From Bacteroidales bacterium (GTDB taxonomy: Bacteria > Bacteroidota > Bacteroidia > Bacteroidales > FEN-979), in NCBI GenBank assembly GCA_025355465.1, contig JANXZO010000041.1, forward strand, positions 1-32,067: 32,067 bases of DNA, in the 5' to 3' direction. A model generated the notes under the pieces. It was given only the letters and a program-made list of their open reading frames with translations, was not told where the DNA came from and ran no database searches. This document shows, piece by piece, positions 7,660 to 15,470 of the stretch. Numbering within the stretch: the stretch's first letter is position 1; each line of letters opens with the position of its first letter. Position numbers and translations under genes: made by a program.

Positions 7660-9072
7660 ATGAACCGGAAAATTACTCGCCGTCAGGCCATGAAAACCAT
7701 GGGACTGACCTTCGGAGCAGTGACCCTTGGTTTTGAAGGGTATGGCAAGGTAAATGAAAATGTTTATGAATATCCGCTTAATCACAGGGAGATATTCAAT
7801 CCCCTGGATAATCCCCTCGGCAGGGTAATTACCGCAATTACCTGCGGAGCTGGTGCCAGAGGGAATGTTTATGGTAACTACGCTTCCGCATTCCCCGAAC
7901 AGATCAAAATAGTCGGGGTGGCTGAACCAATCCCACTCAGAAACGATCGGTATGCTAAAAAGCACGCGATTTCTGATGAAAACAGATTTGTTACATGGGA
8001 AGATGTTTTCAAGCGTCCGAAATTTGCAGATGCAATCATCATCACAATGCCCGATAACCTGCACTACGAGCCATGTATGACGGCAATGAAACTGGGCTAT
8101 GATGTGCTGCTGGAGAAACCAATGGCCCAGACAGAGCAAGAGTGCCGGAACATACTTGCCATGACACGTAAAACAGGACGTATCGTGGCTGTTTGTCATG
8201 TGCTGAGGTATTCTCCCTATTTCATCAGGATGAAAAAGCTGATCGGGGATGGCGCCATTGGGGAACTGATCAGCATTCAGCATTTCGAGCCCATAGAGCA
8301 CATCCATATGTCGCATTCATTCGTGCGGGGGAACTGGCATGATTCCAAAGCAACTACGCCCATCATCCTGGCTAAGTCATGTCACGACCTGGATATTTTA
8401 CGATGGATGATCGGCAGTAATTGTAAAAGCATTGCTGCGATGGGCGACCTGAAATGGTTCAGGAAGGAGAATGCGCCTGAAGGAAATACACCGAGATGCA
8501 TGGATGGATGCAGCATTGAGGCCAGCTGTCCCTACTCGGCAATGCGTATCTACCATCGTGAACGAAGCTGGACCTACGTTTTTGATCTTCCGGAGGAAAA
8601 GGAAAAACAGGGAGATGCCATTATGCAATACCTGCGAACAACAAACTATGGGCGTTGTGTTTATCACATGGAAAACGATCAGCCCGATCACTACATTGCC
8701 TCGATCAACTTTGAAAACAGGGTGACGGCGAATTTTTCCATGGAGGCATTTACTTCATACAGTGGCCGGCGAACACGTGTGATGGGATCGATGGGAGATA
8801 TGGTGGGTGACATGGAAGAGCTGGATATCACGGATTTTCGTACCAATAAAACGGTAAAGCTGATTCCTAAATCAGAGGACATCGAAAATTACAAGAACAG
8901 CGGACATGGCGGTGGCGACTGGTTCCTGATGCGTGATTTCGTGACCGCAGTAGCAAATCAGGACCCTAAATACCTCACCTCGACCATTGACCAGTCAATT
9001 GAAAGCCATATCATCGGCTTTGCGGCTGAGCGAAGCCGGAATAGCGGTCAGATCGCTCAGGTAAAAATGTAA
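7660..9072 (+). CDS. Gfo/Idh/MocA family NAD(P)-dependent oxidoreductase, Tat-type signal
   Basis: 470 residues. The N-terminus has a twin-arginine motif (TRRQAMK) followed by a hydrophobic stretch (MGLTFGAVTLGF), so export through Tat is likely. A Rossmann fold (about 55-175) begins TCGAGARGNVYG, and the catalytic-type EKP motif is Glu152-Lys153-Pro154. The C-terminal Gfo/Idh/MocA sandwich domain contains KSCHDLDILRWM and a cysteine cluster C280-x3-C284-x5-C290 (RCMDGCSIEASCPYSA). Family members act on sugars or related polyols or glycosides; the substrate is not readable here. It starts 41 bp after the LytTR regulator and may be in the same transcript. An AT-rich hairpin with a T-run follows its stop. 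Confidence 0.9.
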   Translation: MNRKITRRQAMKTMGLTFGAVTLGFEGYGKVNENVYEYPLNHREIFNPLDNPLGRVITAITCGAGARGNVYGNYASAFPEQIKIVGVAEPIPLRNDRYAKKHAISDENRFVTWEDVFKRPKFADAIIITMPDNLHYEPCMTAMKLGYDVLLEKPMAQTEQECRNILAMTRKTGRIVAVCHVLRYSPYFIRMKKLIGDGAIGELISIQHFEPIEHIHMSHSFVRGNWHDSKATTPIILAKSCHDLDILRWMIGSNCKSIAAMGDLKWFRKENAPEGNTPRCMDGCSIEASCPYSAMRIYHRERSWTYVFDLPEEKEKQGDAIMQYLRTTNYGRCVYHMENDQPDHYIASINFENRVTANFSMEAFTSYSGRRTRVMGSMGDMVGDMEELDITDFRTNKTVKLIPKSEDIENYKNSGHGGGDWFLMRDFVTAVANQDPKYLTSTIDQSIESHIIGFAAERSRNSGQIAQVKM

Positions 9073-9102
9073 TTGATTGCAAATCGATTCATTGTTTTTT
9101 TT
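9071..9102 (+). terminator. Weak AT-rich terminator after the oxidoreductase gene
   Basis: An 8-bp stem AATTGATT/AATCGATT (9071-9078 with 9082-9089, one U-G pair) with a 3-base loop is followed by eight T residues (9095-9102). The stem is AT-rich, so termination may be partial. The T-run abuts the next promoter box. Confidence 0.4.
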
Positions 9103-9109
9103 ATCTTTG
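9077..9109 (+). promoter_or_regulatory. Promoter of the barrel/GDPD gene group
   Basis: TATCTTTG at 9102-9109 exactly matches TAnnTTTG, and TTG at 9077-9079 lies 22 bp upstream. The first gene begins at 9145, giving a leader of about 30 bases. Confidence 0.6.
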
Positions 9110-9144
9110 CGACGGTTTGTTAACTCTCTTACATTACTTCCTTT

Positions 9145-9894
9145 ATGAAGCATCCTGTAACAGCGGGTAAAATCCCGATAAATATCCTTATTTTATTTTT
9201 ATTATGGATCGCCTTTCAGCCGGCTAACGCCCAGAAGGCGGCGACCACTGATTCATTTGATATTACAAACAATGCCATCCGGTTTCCGCACCAATACAAA
9301 AAGTGGGGTTTTCAGATTTCAGCAGGGCTATTGCTTGTAAAACCTCCGATGGATTTGTTGGAGAATGCGATACAGGCTCCACTGGTGAACATTCATATGA
9401 CTTTCGGTTTGCCATGGAAATTTTCTCTTGAGGCCGATGTTTCGACCATCCTGGTTTCGAATCAATTCGCATTAGGCCCAAGGATTGGTTTTGGCCACAG
9501 GAATTTTTATTTTAACCTTGGGTGGGATATTGCTTTTGTGTACGGGCAAATGCGACAGGCAGGATTCAACAACAGTACAAAGGTATTCCTGCAGTATCCT
9601 AACCTTTCACTTGGGTACAAGTTGAAAAAAATGTCTTTCACAGTTAAAGGGGAAGCAGTGGGGATTCTCAGTTCGGTAACCACTTCCGGGGAGAATGAGG
9701 TCAACCGGTCGAAAGATTTTTTTAACGGGGTAACAGTCGCCTTTTATCTTGAACAAAGGTTATGGAAGAACCATGTGTTTGTGTTCGGAATAAAAGACAG
9801 TTATGTAAAATATTATTGGCCAACCTGGCTGATATTTACCACGTTTAATCGTTTTTATCATATTCCTGAACTCTCTTTTAGCTGGATTTTATGA
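9145..9894 (+). CDS. Hypothetical outer-membrane beta-barrel protein
   Basis: 249 residues with a long signal peptide (about 1-30, ending FQPANAQ). The remainder alternates hydrophobic and polar residues, as in beta-barrel strands: WGFQISAGLLLVKPP, HMTFGLPWKFSLEADVSTIL, GHRNFYFNLGWDIAFVYGQ, FPNLSLGYKL-type strands and a closing PELSFSWIL. No named family is recognised. It overlaps the following glycerophosphodiesterase gene by 4 bp (ATGA), a sign of translational coupling, so the two products may work together at the outer membrane. It has its own TATCTTTG promoter. A specific transport role cannot be assigned. Confidence 0.75.
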   Translation: MKHPVTAGKIPINILILFLLWIAFQPANAQKAATTDSFDITNNAIRFPHQYKKWGFQISAGLLLVKPPMDLLENAIQAPLVNIHMTFGLPWKFSLEADVSTILVSNQFALGPRIGFGHRNFYFNLGWDIAFVYGQMRQAGFNNSTKVFLQYPNLSLGYKLKKMSFTVKGEAVGILSSVTTSGENEVNRSKDFFNGVTVAFYLEQRLWKNHVFVFGIKDSYVKYYWPTWLIFTTFNRFYHIPELSFSWIL

Positions 9895-11138
9895 GGACAA
9901 TAATATTGCTTTTAACATCGATGATCTTTGTGTTGTATGGCTGCAACAAAGATACAACAGTACCTATACCCAGTGCCGGACCAAATTCGATGATGAAGGA
10001 GACGTTTCCGTTGAAGCCATCCTCGAAGTTATTGATGGAAGGCGTATACACGGTCAACCAGGGTGCCGACTTCTTCGGGGAACATGTTGTCATAAAATGG
10101 AACCGCACAGGAATGTCGATTGCCTGCGACAACGGAAAATATTTTGTAATGCAGGCCGGTCACCTCGATTCTGTTATTTTTATCCAGGGATACTGGCGTA
10201 ACGGTTACGGAGACGGAACGGGTTTGGCATCCTTTTACATCTCAAAGAAGGAAGGCGGAACCATGATCGTTACCGGCAATTCAAACCAGGCTATAACCAT
10301 AAGAGGTGCGTATGGTAATGGTTCAGGAACAACTGAATACCCCCTTGTTCTGACTTACCAGCGACCCTTTTCAGACAAAGTCAAGAACCAGAATTTTTAC
10401 ATTCTGGCTCACCGTTCGGGAGGACGTACTTCCGACCGCCTGCCTGTCTCCGAGAACAGCATCGAGATGATCAATTTTACGGAAAGACTGGGTTCAACCG
10501 GTATTGAAATTGATGTAAGGCTCAGCAAAGACGGTGTGGCATTCCTTTATCACGACGGAGACCTGAATATCCGGCTTACACAAAAAGGGCCATTGGCCGG
10601 ACCACCAGAAAATTTTACGTGGGAACAGTTATCAACTTTTGTCAGATTGATTCATGGAGAAAAGATCCCCACCCTGGAAGAGGCGCTTACATTTACGATA
10701 GACAGCACCCAGTTGCGGTTTGTCTATCTTGATATGAAGGAGAAAAAGGAGGCCATGGCTACTGTGATTCCTATTCAGCAGCGAATGCTTGAAAGAGCCA
10801 GGCAGAAGGGGCGTGACATAATGATTGTGGTGGGCATTTCATCAACCGATGTACTTGACGATCTGATGACTTACCCCAATTACCAGACAATCCCTTCACT
10901 GTGTGAGTTAACGGTTGATGATGTGCGTCAGGTCAATTCCATGGTTTGGGCTCCGCGATGGACACTGGGAACCCAGAACTCACTTGTGCAGGAGATGCAT
11001 GGGGAAGGAAGGCTTGCAGTCTGCTGGACCATCGACCAGGTTCAATGGATTCAGGAATATCTGAACGACGGTTTATTTGACGGGCTTCTGACCAATTATC
11101 CATATATAGTTGCCTATTATCATTATATTCAACAATAG
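9891..11138 (+). CDS. Glycerophosphodiester phosphodiesterase lipoprotein
   Basis: 415 residues. A lipoprotein signal ends in the lipobox VLYGC (Cys18), so the mature protein is lipid-anchored. Residues about 30-160 form an extra N-terminal region with no recognised domain (glycine-rich strands such as AITIRGAYGNGSG). The GDPD TIM barrel begins at YILAHRSGG, with predicted catalytic residues His174, Glu206, Asp208 (GIEIDVRLSKDG) and His221 (LYHDGD), and ends with VCWTIDQ and FDGLLTNYP, typical of the family. Such enzymes hydrolyse glycerophosphodiesters to glycerol-3-phosphate and an alcohol. The gene is coupled to barrels on both sides (4-bp overlap upstream, 4-bp gap downstream), which suggests lipid headgroup scavenging or modification at the surface; this is inference. 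Confidence 0.9.
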   Translation: MRTIILLLTSMIFVLYGCNKDTTVPIPSAGPNSMMKETFPLKPSSKLLMEGVYTVNQGADFFGEHVVIKWNRTGMSIACDNGKYFVMQAGHLDSVIFIQGYWRNGYGDGTGLASFYISKKEGGTMIVTGNSNQAITIRGAYGNGSGTTEYPLVLTYQRPFSDKVKNQNFYILAHRSGGRTSDRLPVSENSIEMINFTERLGSTGIEIDVRLSKDGVAFLYHDGDLNIRLTQKGPLAGPPENFTWEQLSTFVRLIHGEKIPTLEEALTFTIDSTQLRFVYLDMKEKKEAMATVIPIQQRMLERARQKGRDIMIVVGISSTDVLDDLMTYPNYQTIPSLCELTVDDVRQVNSMVWAPRWTLGTQNSLVQEMHGEGRLAVCWTIDQVQWIQEYLNDGLFDGLLTNYPYIVAYYHYIQQ

Positions 11139-11142
11139 AGAT

Positions 11143-11730
11143 ATGTTCCGGAAAATTATCTTAATCATATTCCTGGTCTTCGTCACCGGAAGTCTTGTTC
11201 AGGCATCTAAAAAGGACAGTACCAAAGTTTCACTGAACCATTACACGTTAACCGTTGGGGCAGGGTGGGTGCACTTCGTCAATAACCTGGAGATCGGCAA
11301 GGATGCTGCTAAAATTAACAGTCTCGGTGTCTCCCTGAAGTTTTTCTGGGAGCCTGAACATCTGCTAAGTCTTGGATTGGAAACAGGATTCTACCGGCTT
11401 TACAGTCTGAAAAGCCAGAGTTATACCGACCTTACAGGGCAGGCAAGTACATCTGCCGTCCCGTTGTTTCTGAATGTAAGGATGCGCCTCGTAGACCACT
11501 TTTACCTGACCGCGGGAGCCGGACTAACACTGTTGTTCAATAAAGTTGTCGGGATTGGAGATAAAACAACTGCAACAATTTTGTCGATGTCAAATTATCA
11601 GCTTTCGGGTTCCTATATATATCCACTTTCAAAACATTGGCTGTTGGGAGGTGAATGTAAGGTGCTTTATTTTGGCAAGGCCAATGACTGGTTATACACT
11701 ATCCAGGCTGTCTGTGCCTTTAAATTGTAA
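11143..11730 (+). CDS. Hypothetical outer-membrane beta-barrel protein
   Basis: 195 residues from ATG 11143. The longer reading from TTG 11110 would add residues lacking signal-peptide character and overlap the GDPD gene. The signal peptide is MFRKIILIIFLVFVTGSLVQ. Strand-like segments follow: YTLTVGAGWVHFVNNLEIG, LGVSLKFFWEPEHLLSLGLE, VPLFLNVRMRLVDHFYLTAG, LSGSYIYPLSKHWLLGGECK and a closing YTIQAVCAFKL. The size fits a small 8-stranded porin-like barrel. No named family is recognised. It starts 4 bp after the glycerophosphodiesterase stop, so the two are almost certainly co-translated from one mRNA. Confidence 0.75.
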   Translation: MFRKIILIIFLVFVTGSLVQASKKDSTKVSLNHYTLTVGAGWVHFVNNLEIGKDAAKINSLGVSLKFFWEPEHLLSLGLETGFYRLYSLKSQSYTDLTGQASTSAVPLFLNVRMRLVDHFYLTAGAGLTLLFNKVVGIGDKTTATILSMSNYQLSGSYIYPLSKHWLLGGECKVLYFGKANDWLYTIQAVCAFKL

Positions 11731-11760
11731 TAAAAATCGATCACGAAAAATGATTAATTG

Positions 11761-11768
11761 TACATTTG
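11761..11768 (+). promoter_or_regulatory. Possible -7 box before the DUF4136 gene
   Basis: TACATTTG matches TAnnTTTG and lies 20 bp before the ATG at 11789. No TTG is present at the usual -33 spacing, so this may be a weak internal promoter of the cluster. Confidence 0.35.
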
Positions 11769-11788
11769 AATCAATTAAAAAACCTACT

Positions 11789-12403
11789 ATGAAAACAAAA
11801 CTATTATTAATGCTGGGGCTGACAGGGATTGCTCTTGTTTCCTGCTCTAAGTATCCTCCTTCGTCGTCGCGGCTTACGGAAGACATGGCGATTTATACCA
11901 AATATGATGTAACGACCGATTTTACAAAGTTCAAAACCTATTACCTTAGCGACTCCATCGTGAAAGTGTCGACCAAGGACAGTGGATGGTATTATAATTC
12001 AACAGTTCAATCATTTACTGCCAGGATTGCACAAAACATGAATAATCTTGGCTATACAAGATCATGGAACAAGAAAACAGTAGATTTATACCTGGGCGTC
12101 TCGTATGTGGTTAATATCAATGTGACAACCTATTACCCTGGTTGGTATTGGGGCTACTATCCCTACAATTATTGGGGAGGATATGGTCCTTACTACCCCT
12201 ATTACCCGGCTTATGTTACTAGCTATTCCACAGGTACCGTACTGATCGACATGATGGATGTTAAAAATCCTGTTGGCAAGCAGTATCCCATACGCTGGAA
12301 TTGTTACATCCGTGCACTCCTTACCGGGGATCATACTTCGGCACAGATTAATGGAAGTGTTGACCAGGCTTTTACACAAACCAAGGGTTTCCCGAAACGT
12401 TAA
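11789..12403 (+). CDS. DUF4136 domain lipoprotein with Tyr-rich insert
   Basis: 204 residues from ATG 11789; longer upstream readings overlap the preceding gene and are not signal-like. The lipobox is LVSC with Cys19. The DUF4136 fold is suggested by TKYDVTTDFTKFKTYYLSD, the helix FTARIAQNMNNLGYTR, DLYLGVSYVVNINV and GTVLIDMMDVKNPVGKQYPIRW, with the usual closing helix. DUF4136 proteins are envelope lipoproteins of unknown function. Unusually, residues 115-146 are extremely aromatic: 14 tyrosines in 32 residues, with Trp, Gly and Pro filling most of the rest. It follows a barrel gene and precedes another by 21 bp. Confidence 0.85.
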   Translation: MKTKLLLMLGLTGIALVSCSKYPPSSSRLTEDMAIYTKYDVTTDFTKFKTYYLSDSIVKVSTKDSGWYYNSTVQSFTARIAQNMNNLGYTRSWNKKTVDLYLGVSYVVNINVTTYYPGWYWGYYPYNYWGGYGPYYPYYPAYVTSYSTGTVLIDMMDVKNPVGKQYPIRWNCYIRALLTGDHTSAQINGSVDQAFTQTKGFPKR

Positions 12404-12424
12404 CAACCTCAAAAGAAATTCAAT

Positions 12425-13075
12425 ATGAAAAAGTTATTAATATTTTTAGTGACCCTGATCTTTACAGCCGGAGTAGCTCAGGCGCAGGACCAACCCGTTT
12501 CCTTGGGTTATACACCAAGTTCTTATTACTCCTTTTCATGGAATACCAGCTTCACGGTTGGAGATTTCAATAAGTGGGTTGGAAATGGCAGTCCCGCCGG
12601 ATTTGATTTCGGAGGTCGTTACCTGATCCGCAAAGGACTCATGGCGGGCTTTAACTTCGGTTGGCAACGCATATCCCAAAGCTATGGTTATCAAACATTT
12701 TATGGCGATGATGGTGCTGCAATAACCTCTACCAACTACCGGTTCACATGGATGGTTCCATTTCAGGCAGTCATCGGTTATCAACTGATGTCTGATAAAA
12801 TGATCTCCCCATACCTTTCCCTTGGGATCGGTGGAGACTACATGGAGCATCATTTGCTGGTTCAGGAGTATGATATTTATAAAACCCGCTGGGATTTCTC
12901 CCTCACTCCTGAACTGGGAGCATTGGTTAAATTCGGATCCTACTCCAGTTGGGGTGCATTGGTTGCAGTAAATTATAAATGGACGACCAATCAGATTGTG
13001 ATTGCCAACAATCAGGATCTGAAGAATATATCGATGGTTAATCTGAAAGTTGGAATTGTTCTGATCGTCAGGTAA
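12425..13075 (+). CDS. Hypothetical outer-membrane beta-barrel protein
   Basis: 216 residues with a clear signal peptide (MKKLLIFLVTLIFTAGVAQA, cleavage before QDQP). Barrel-like strands follow: YYSFSWNTSFTVGDFNKWVG, GFDFGGRYLIRKGLMAGFNF, FTWMVPFQAVIGYQLM, SPYLSLGIGGDYMEHHLLV, DFSLTPELGALVKFG and a closing MVNLKVGIVLIVR. It resembles general outer-membrane beta-barrel domain proteins, but no function can be read. It is the last gene of the plus-strand envelope group, with a strong terminator 24 bp after its stop. Confidence 0.75.
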   Translation: MKKLLIFLVTLIFTAGVAQAQDQPVSLGYTPSSYYSFSWNTSFTVGDFNKWVGNGSPAGFDFGGRYLIRKGLMAGFNFGWQRISQSYGYQTFYGDDGAAITSTNYRFTWMVPFQAVIGYQLMSDKMISPYLSLGIGGDYMEHHLLVQEYDIYKTRWDFSLTPELGALVKFGSYSSWGALVAVNYKWTTNQIVIANNQDLKNISMVNLKVGIVLIVR

Positions 13076-13098
13076 AAAGGATAACAAAATGTAAATGG

Positions 13099-13128
13099 GC
13101 CCTGTATTTAAAAATACAGGGCTTTTTT
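13099..13128 (+). terminator. Strong rho-independent terminator
   Basis: A perfect inverted repeat GCCCTGTATTT/AAATACAGGGC (13099-13109 with 13112-13122) is followed by TTTTTT. It closes the plus-strand group ending at 13075. It also abuts the stop of the convergent minus-strand gene at 13127, but the T-run favours plus-strand use. Confidence 0.9.
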
Positions 13129-14812
13129 ATGTGCCTTTTACGATCAGAGGCTTCGAGGTTTTTCCTGTTGGAGTGATTAAAATGCAGTGGTATTCCCCCG
13201 GACTAAGGCCTTTCACGCTGAAAGAAACCGTGTGGCGACCGACTGAACCTACCCCTTGGAATATCTGTAAAACATGCTTCCCTTGTGAATTATATAATCC
13301 AATGTCTGTAAACGTATTTTCTCTGAGGGTGTAGTTGAGAGTTGCAACTTCAGCGACAGGGTTTGGCATAATCATATTAAGTGCAGATGTTGGATCGGAT
13401 ATTTCAGGGACGCCGATCAGGATTGGGTCATGACATTCAAATGCACCGATGTCGTAACCACGTGCAAACGGTCGCCATCGACAAAGAAAATCCCAGTTCA
13501 GATTGAGGTTATCGATGTAAGACCCTTTGTCAACGCCAGGTGAACCGGGGAGAAGGTCATAATTTACAGCGGATGTATCGCGAAATCCAATCGGGGAAAA
13601 ATAGGCACTTGTGAGATTGTTAAACCAGCTGAAATCTGTCCCAGGATTCTCCTTCATAATAAACGCCAGCTGTCCCTCCTTCGCGAACATCCCCGGTCCG
13701 ACAATGATGTTGCTGGATGCAAGGTTGGTTGTTCCGGGATAATCAGAAACCCGAATTCCATAGCTCTTGGGGAAGATTATGGTGTTATAGTGAATTCCAA
13801 GGCTTGTTGGAATATTCATCGCTGTGCTGCCAACATAGATGCCGACTTTCTGGTAGGGGTAAACATTTGATCCAGGATTATAGTTTCGCCCGGGCTGGAA
13901 AATAAAATTATTGTAAAGGAACTCAACTCCCTGACCGAATACATCAATTCCGTCACCTTTGCCGTTCATAATAGAATTGTTATAGCAATTGCAGCTGGAT
14001 CCTCCTCCGATGAGGATCCCGGACATCTGGTTTATCTCTTCAAGTTGACTGTCGGCATAAATGTAATTATGATGGATGAAACATCCCGAATCAGCTGAAG
14101 AAACCTGTATCCCGTCCCATCCGGTAGAATCCATGTGGTTACTGAATATCTGCACTCCTTTCAGAGCATGTGGATAAACCAGAGTGTCTTTACCGCGGTA
14201 ATTAATCAATTGCCCGAAATAGTGAGAATTTCCGATATACATGCCTTCAGTTTTCGTATGATGGATGTAGTTGTCGTGAATGATTGTATTTCTCTGAACG
14301 AATTTCTCACGTGTTGAAGTAAAATCGGCAGTATCAGGATCGCTTTTGGCAGCGATTCCGGCAAGTTCGGTCCGCGCGATCTCAAGGCCCTCTACCTCTA
14401 TGTCTGTACTGAGCCCCTGGATTGATAAACCAACTCCGTTAACATCGTGAATGTTAATTCCGTAACTGATACCTGCAACCCCTTTACCCGAAAGAATAAT
14501 GTGAGAGCAGGAATCGATTTTTAACCCATAATAAAACCCGCTGATGTCGACAATGCCTCCATTGTTTACAATCACCACGGGCGACTGAGAGGTGCCATGG
14601 ATATATGAAATCCAGACAAACTGCCGTGCGCCTGATTCGAGGCAAATGGTATCGCCTGGCCTTACCATATTGGCATTTGAGCGTCCGTCGATCTTCCATT
14701 CAGCAGGGGGAACAGATAGTGTACAAGCATGCTGTGCTTTAAGTTCCCGGATAGAATTAACGGATATCACGGCAAGGATGAGAAGGTAGGTAGAAAACGA
14801 AGGTTTTTTCAT
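13127..14812 (-). CDS. Right-handed parallel beta-helix protein with T9SS sorting domain
   Basis: 561 residues from ATG 14812; an ATG at 14821 or GTG at 14824 would add 3-4 residues. The signal peptide MKKPSFSTYLLILAVISVNS... ends near ELKAQ. Residues about 30-460 carry repeating short strands and Asn/Gly turns typical of a right-handed beta-helix (NGGIVDISGFYYGLKI, NTIIHDNYIHHTKTEGMYIG, GCFIHHNYIY, CYNNSIMNGKGDGIDV, SLGIHYNTIIFP). The last about 80 residues form a T9SS type A sorting domain (MPNPVAEVATLNY, then LSPGEYHCILIT). It is therefore probably secreted to the surface or medium, perhaps as a polysaccharide-binding or -cleaving protein. No lyase catalytic residues could be assigned. Confidence 0.85.
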   Translation of the reverse strand: MKKPSFSTYLLILAVISVNSIRELKAQHACTLSVPPAEWKIDGRSNANMVRPGDTICLESGARQFVWISYIHGTSQSPVVIVNNGGIVDISGFYYGLKIDSCSHIILSGKGVAGISYGINIHDVNGVGLSIQGLSTDIEVEGLEIARTELAGIAAKSDPDTADFTSTREKFVQRNTIIHDNYIHHTKTEGMYIGNSHYFGQLINYRGKDTLVYPHALKGVQIFSNHMDSTGWDGIQVSSADSGCFIHHNYIYADSQLEEINQMSGILIGGGSSCNCYNNSIMNGKGDGIDVFGQGVEFLYNNFIFQPGRNYNPGSNVYPYQKVGIYVGSTAMNIPTSLGIHYNTIIFPKSYGIRVSDYPGTTNLASSNIIVGPGMFAKEGQLAFIMKENPGTDFSWFNNLTSAYFSPIGFRDTSAVNYDLLPGSPGVDKGSYIDNLNLNWDFLCRWRPFARGYDIGAFECHDPILIGVPEISDPTSALNMIMPNPVAEVATLNYTLRENTFTDIGLYNSQGKHVLQIFQGVGSVGRHTVSFSVKGLSPGEYHCILITPTGKTSKPLIVKGT

Positions 14813-14844
14813 TTGCTGCATCACCGTAAAAGTAATTATCTTTG
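14812..14844 (+). promoter_or_regulatory. Consensus promoter of the 14882 barrel gene
   Basis: TTTG at 14812-14815, a 21-bp spacer, then TATCTTTG at 14837-14844: a near-perfect Bacteroidota promoter. The -33 element overlaps the start codon region of the divergent beta-helix gene. The leader would be about 30 bases to the ATG at 14882. Confidence 0.75.
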
Positions 14845-14881
14845 TTTAAAGTAATGAAATTTGACCCTAAATTTTTCCTTC

Positions 14882-15463
14882 ATGAAAAAACTAACTCATT
14901 TCACTATCGCGTTTCTTGTTCTTGGATTTTTCCAGGCCAATGCCCAGGAACAAAAAAAGTCAACCGCTCCTGTTAAAGCGAACCAGGCAACACTTGTTAA
15001 TGATTTCTACATCTCCTATGGATTTGGTTCACTCTATTTTATTTCAAACCAGGGTGGAGGAAGCAATTCATACAAAACCTCAGGCGCTGTTATTTTAGGA
15101 TACTCGCGTTCGCTGAGTATGGTTGTTGCTGTCGGGTTTCAGGCTAGTTTCATGAATATCTCGCATAAAAGCGGATCTAGTACCTATGAGGATAATTATT
15201 GGTCGGGACTTGCCAACGTCCGGTTCAGATATTATAACAGACCATCTTTCTGCATGTATTCCGGGGTAGCTCTGGGGATAGCGATGGATTACATAAACGA
15301 GAATAAAACCTCCGGAACAAATAGTTACCAGAACTACTATCCGGCAGGGCAATTGACGCTGCTTGGCTTCCGTGTTGGGCGGTCACTTAGTTTTTTCGGT
15401 GAGTTCGGGATCGGAACCAATTCCATCATCAACGGAGGCATCAGCTATAAGTTTGGGGAATAG
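14882..15463 (+). CDS. Hypothetical outer-membrane beta-barrel protein
   Basis: 193 residues from ATG 14882; the upstream TTG reading adds seven residues that are not signal-like. The signal peptide MKKLTHFTIAFLVLGFFQAN ends before AQEQ. Strands include FYISYGFGSLYFISNQGG, GAVILGYSRSLSMVVAVGFQ, NVRFRYYNRPSFCMYSGVAL, LTLLGFRVGRSLSFFGEFGI and the final NGGISYKFGE. It is a small 8-stranded-like barrel with no named family that I recognise. It is transcribed alone from a strong promoter and converges with a frameshifted DUF3575 gene whose true end lies only 7 bp beyond this stop. Confidence 0.75.
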   Translation: MKKLTHFTIAFLVLGFFQANAQEQKKSTAPVKANQATLVNDFYISYGFGSLYFISNQGGGSNSYKTSGAVILGYSRSLSMVVAVGFQASFMNISHKSGSSTYEDNYWSGLANVRFRYYNRPSFCMYSGVALGIAMDYINENKTSGTNSYQNYYPAGQLTLLGFRVGRSLSFFGEFGIGTNSIINGGISYKFGE

Positions 15464-15470
15464 GGTGTTG

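Noticed and set aside
11546-11788. N-terminal extension of the DUF4136 protein
   Set aside because: The extension overlaps the preceding barrel gene in another frame and precedes a clear lipoprotein signal at ATG 11789.
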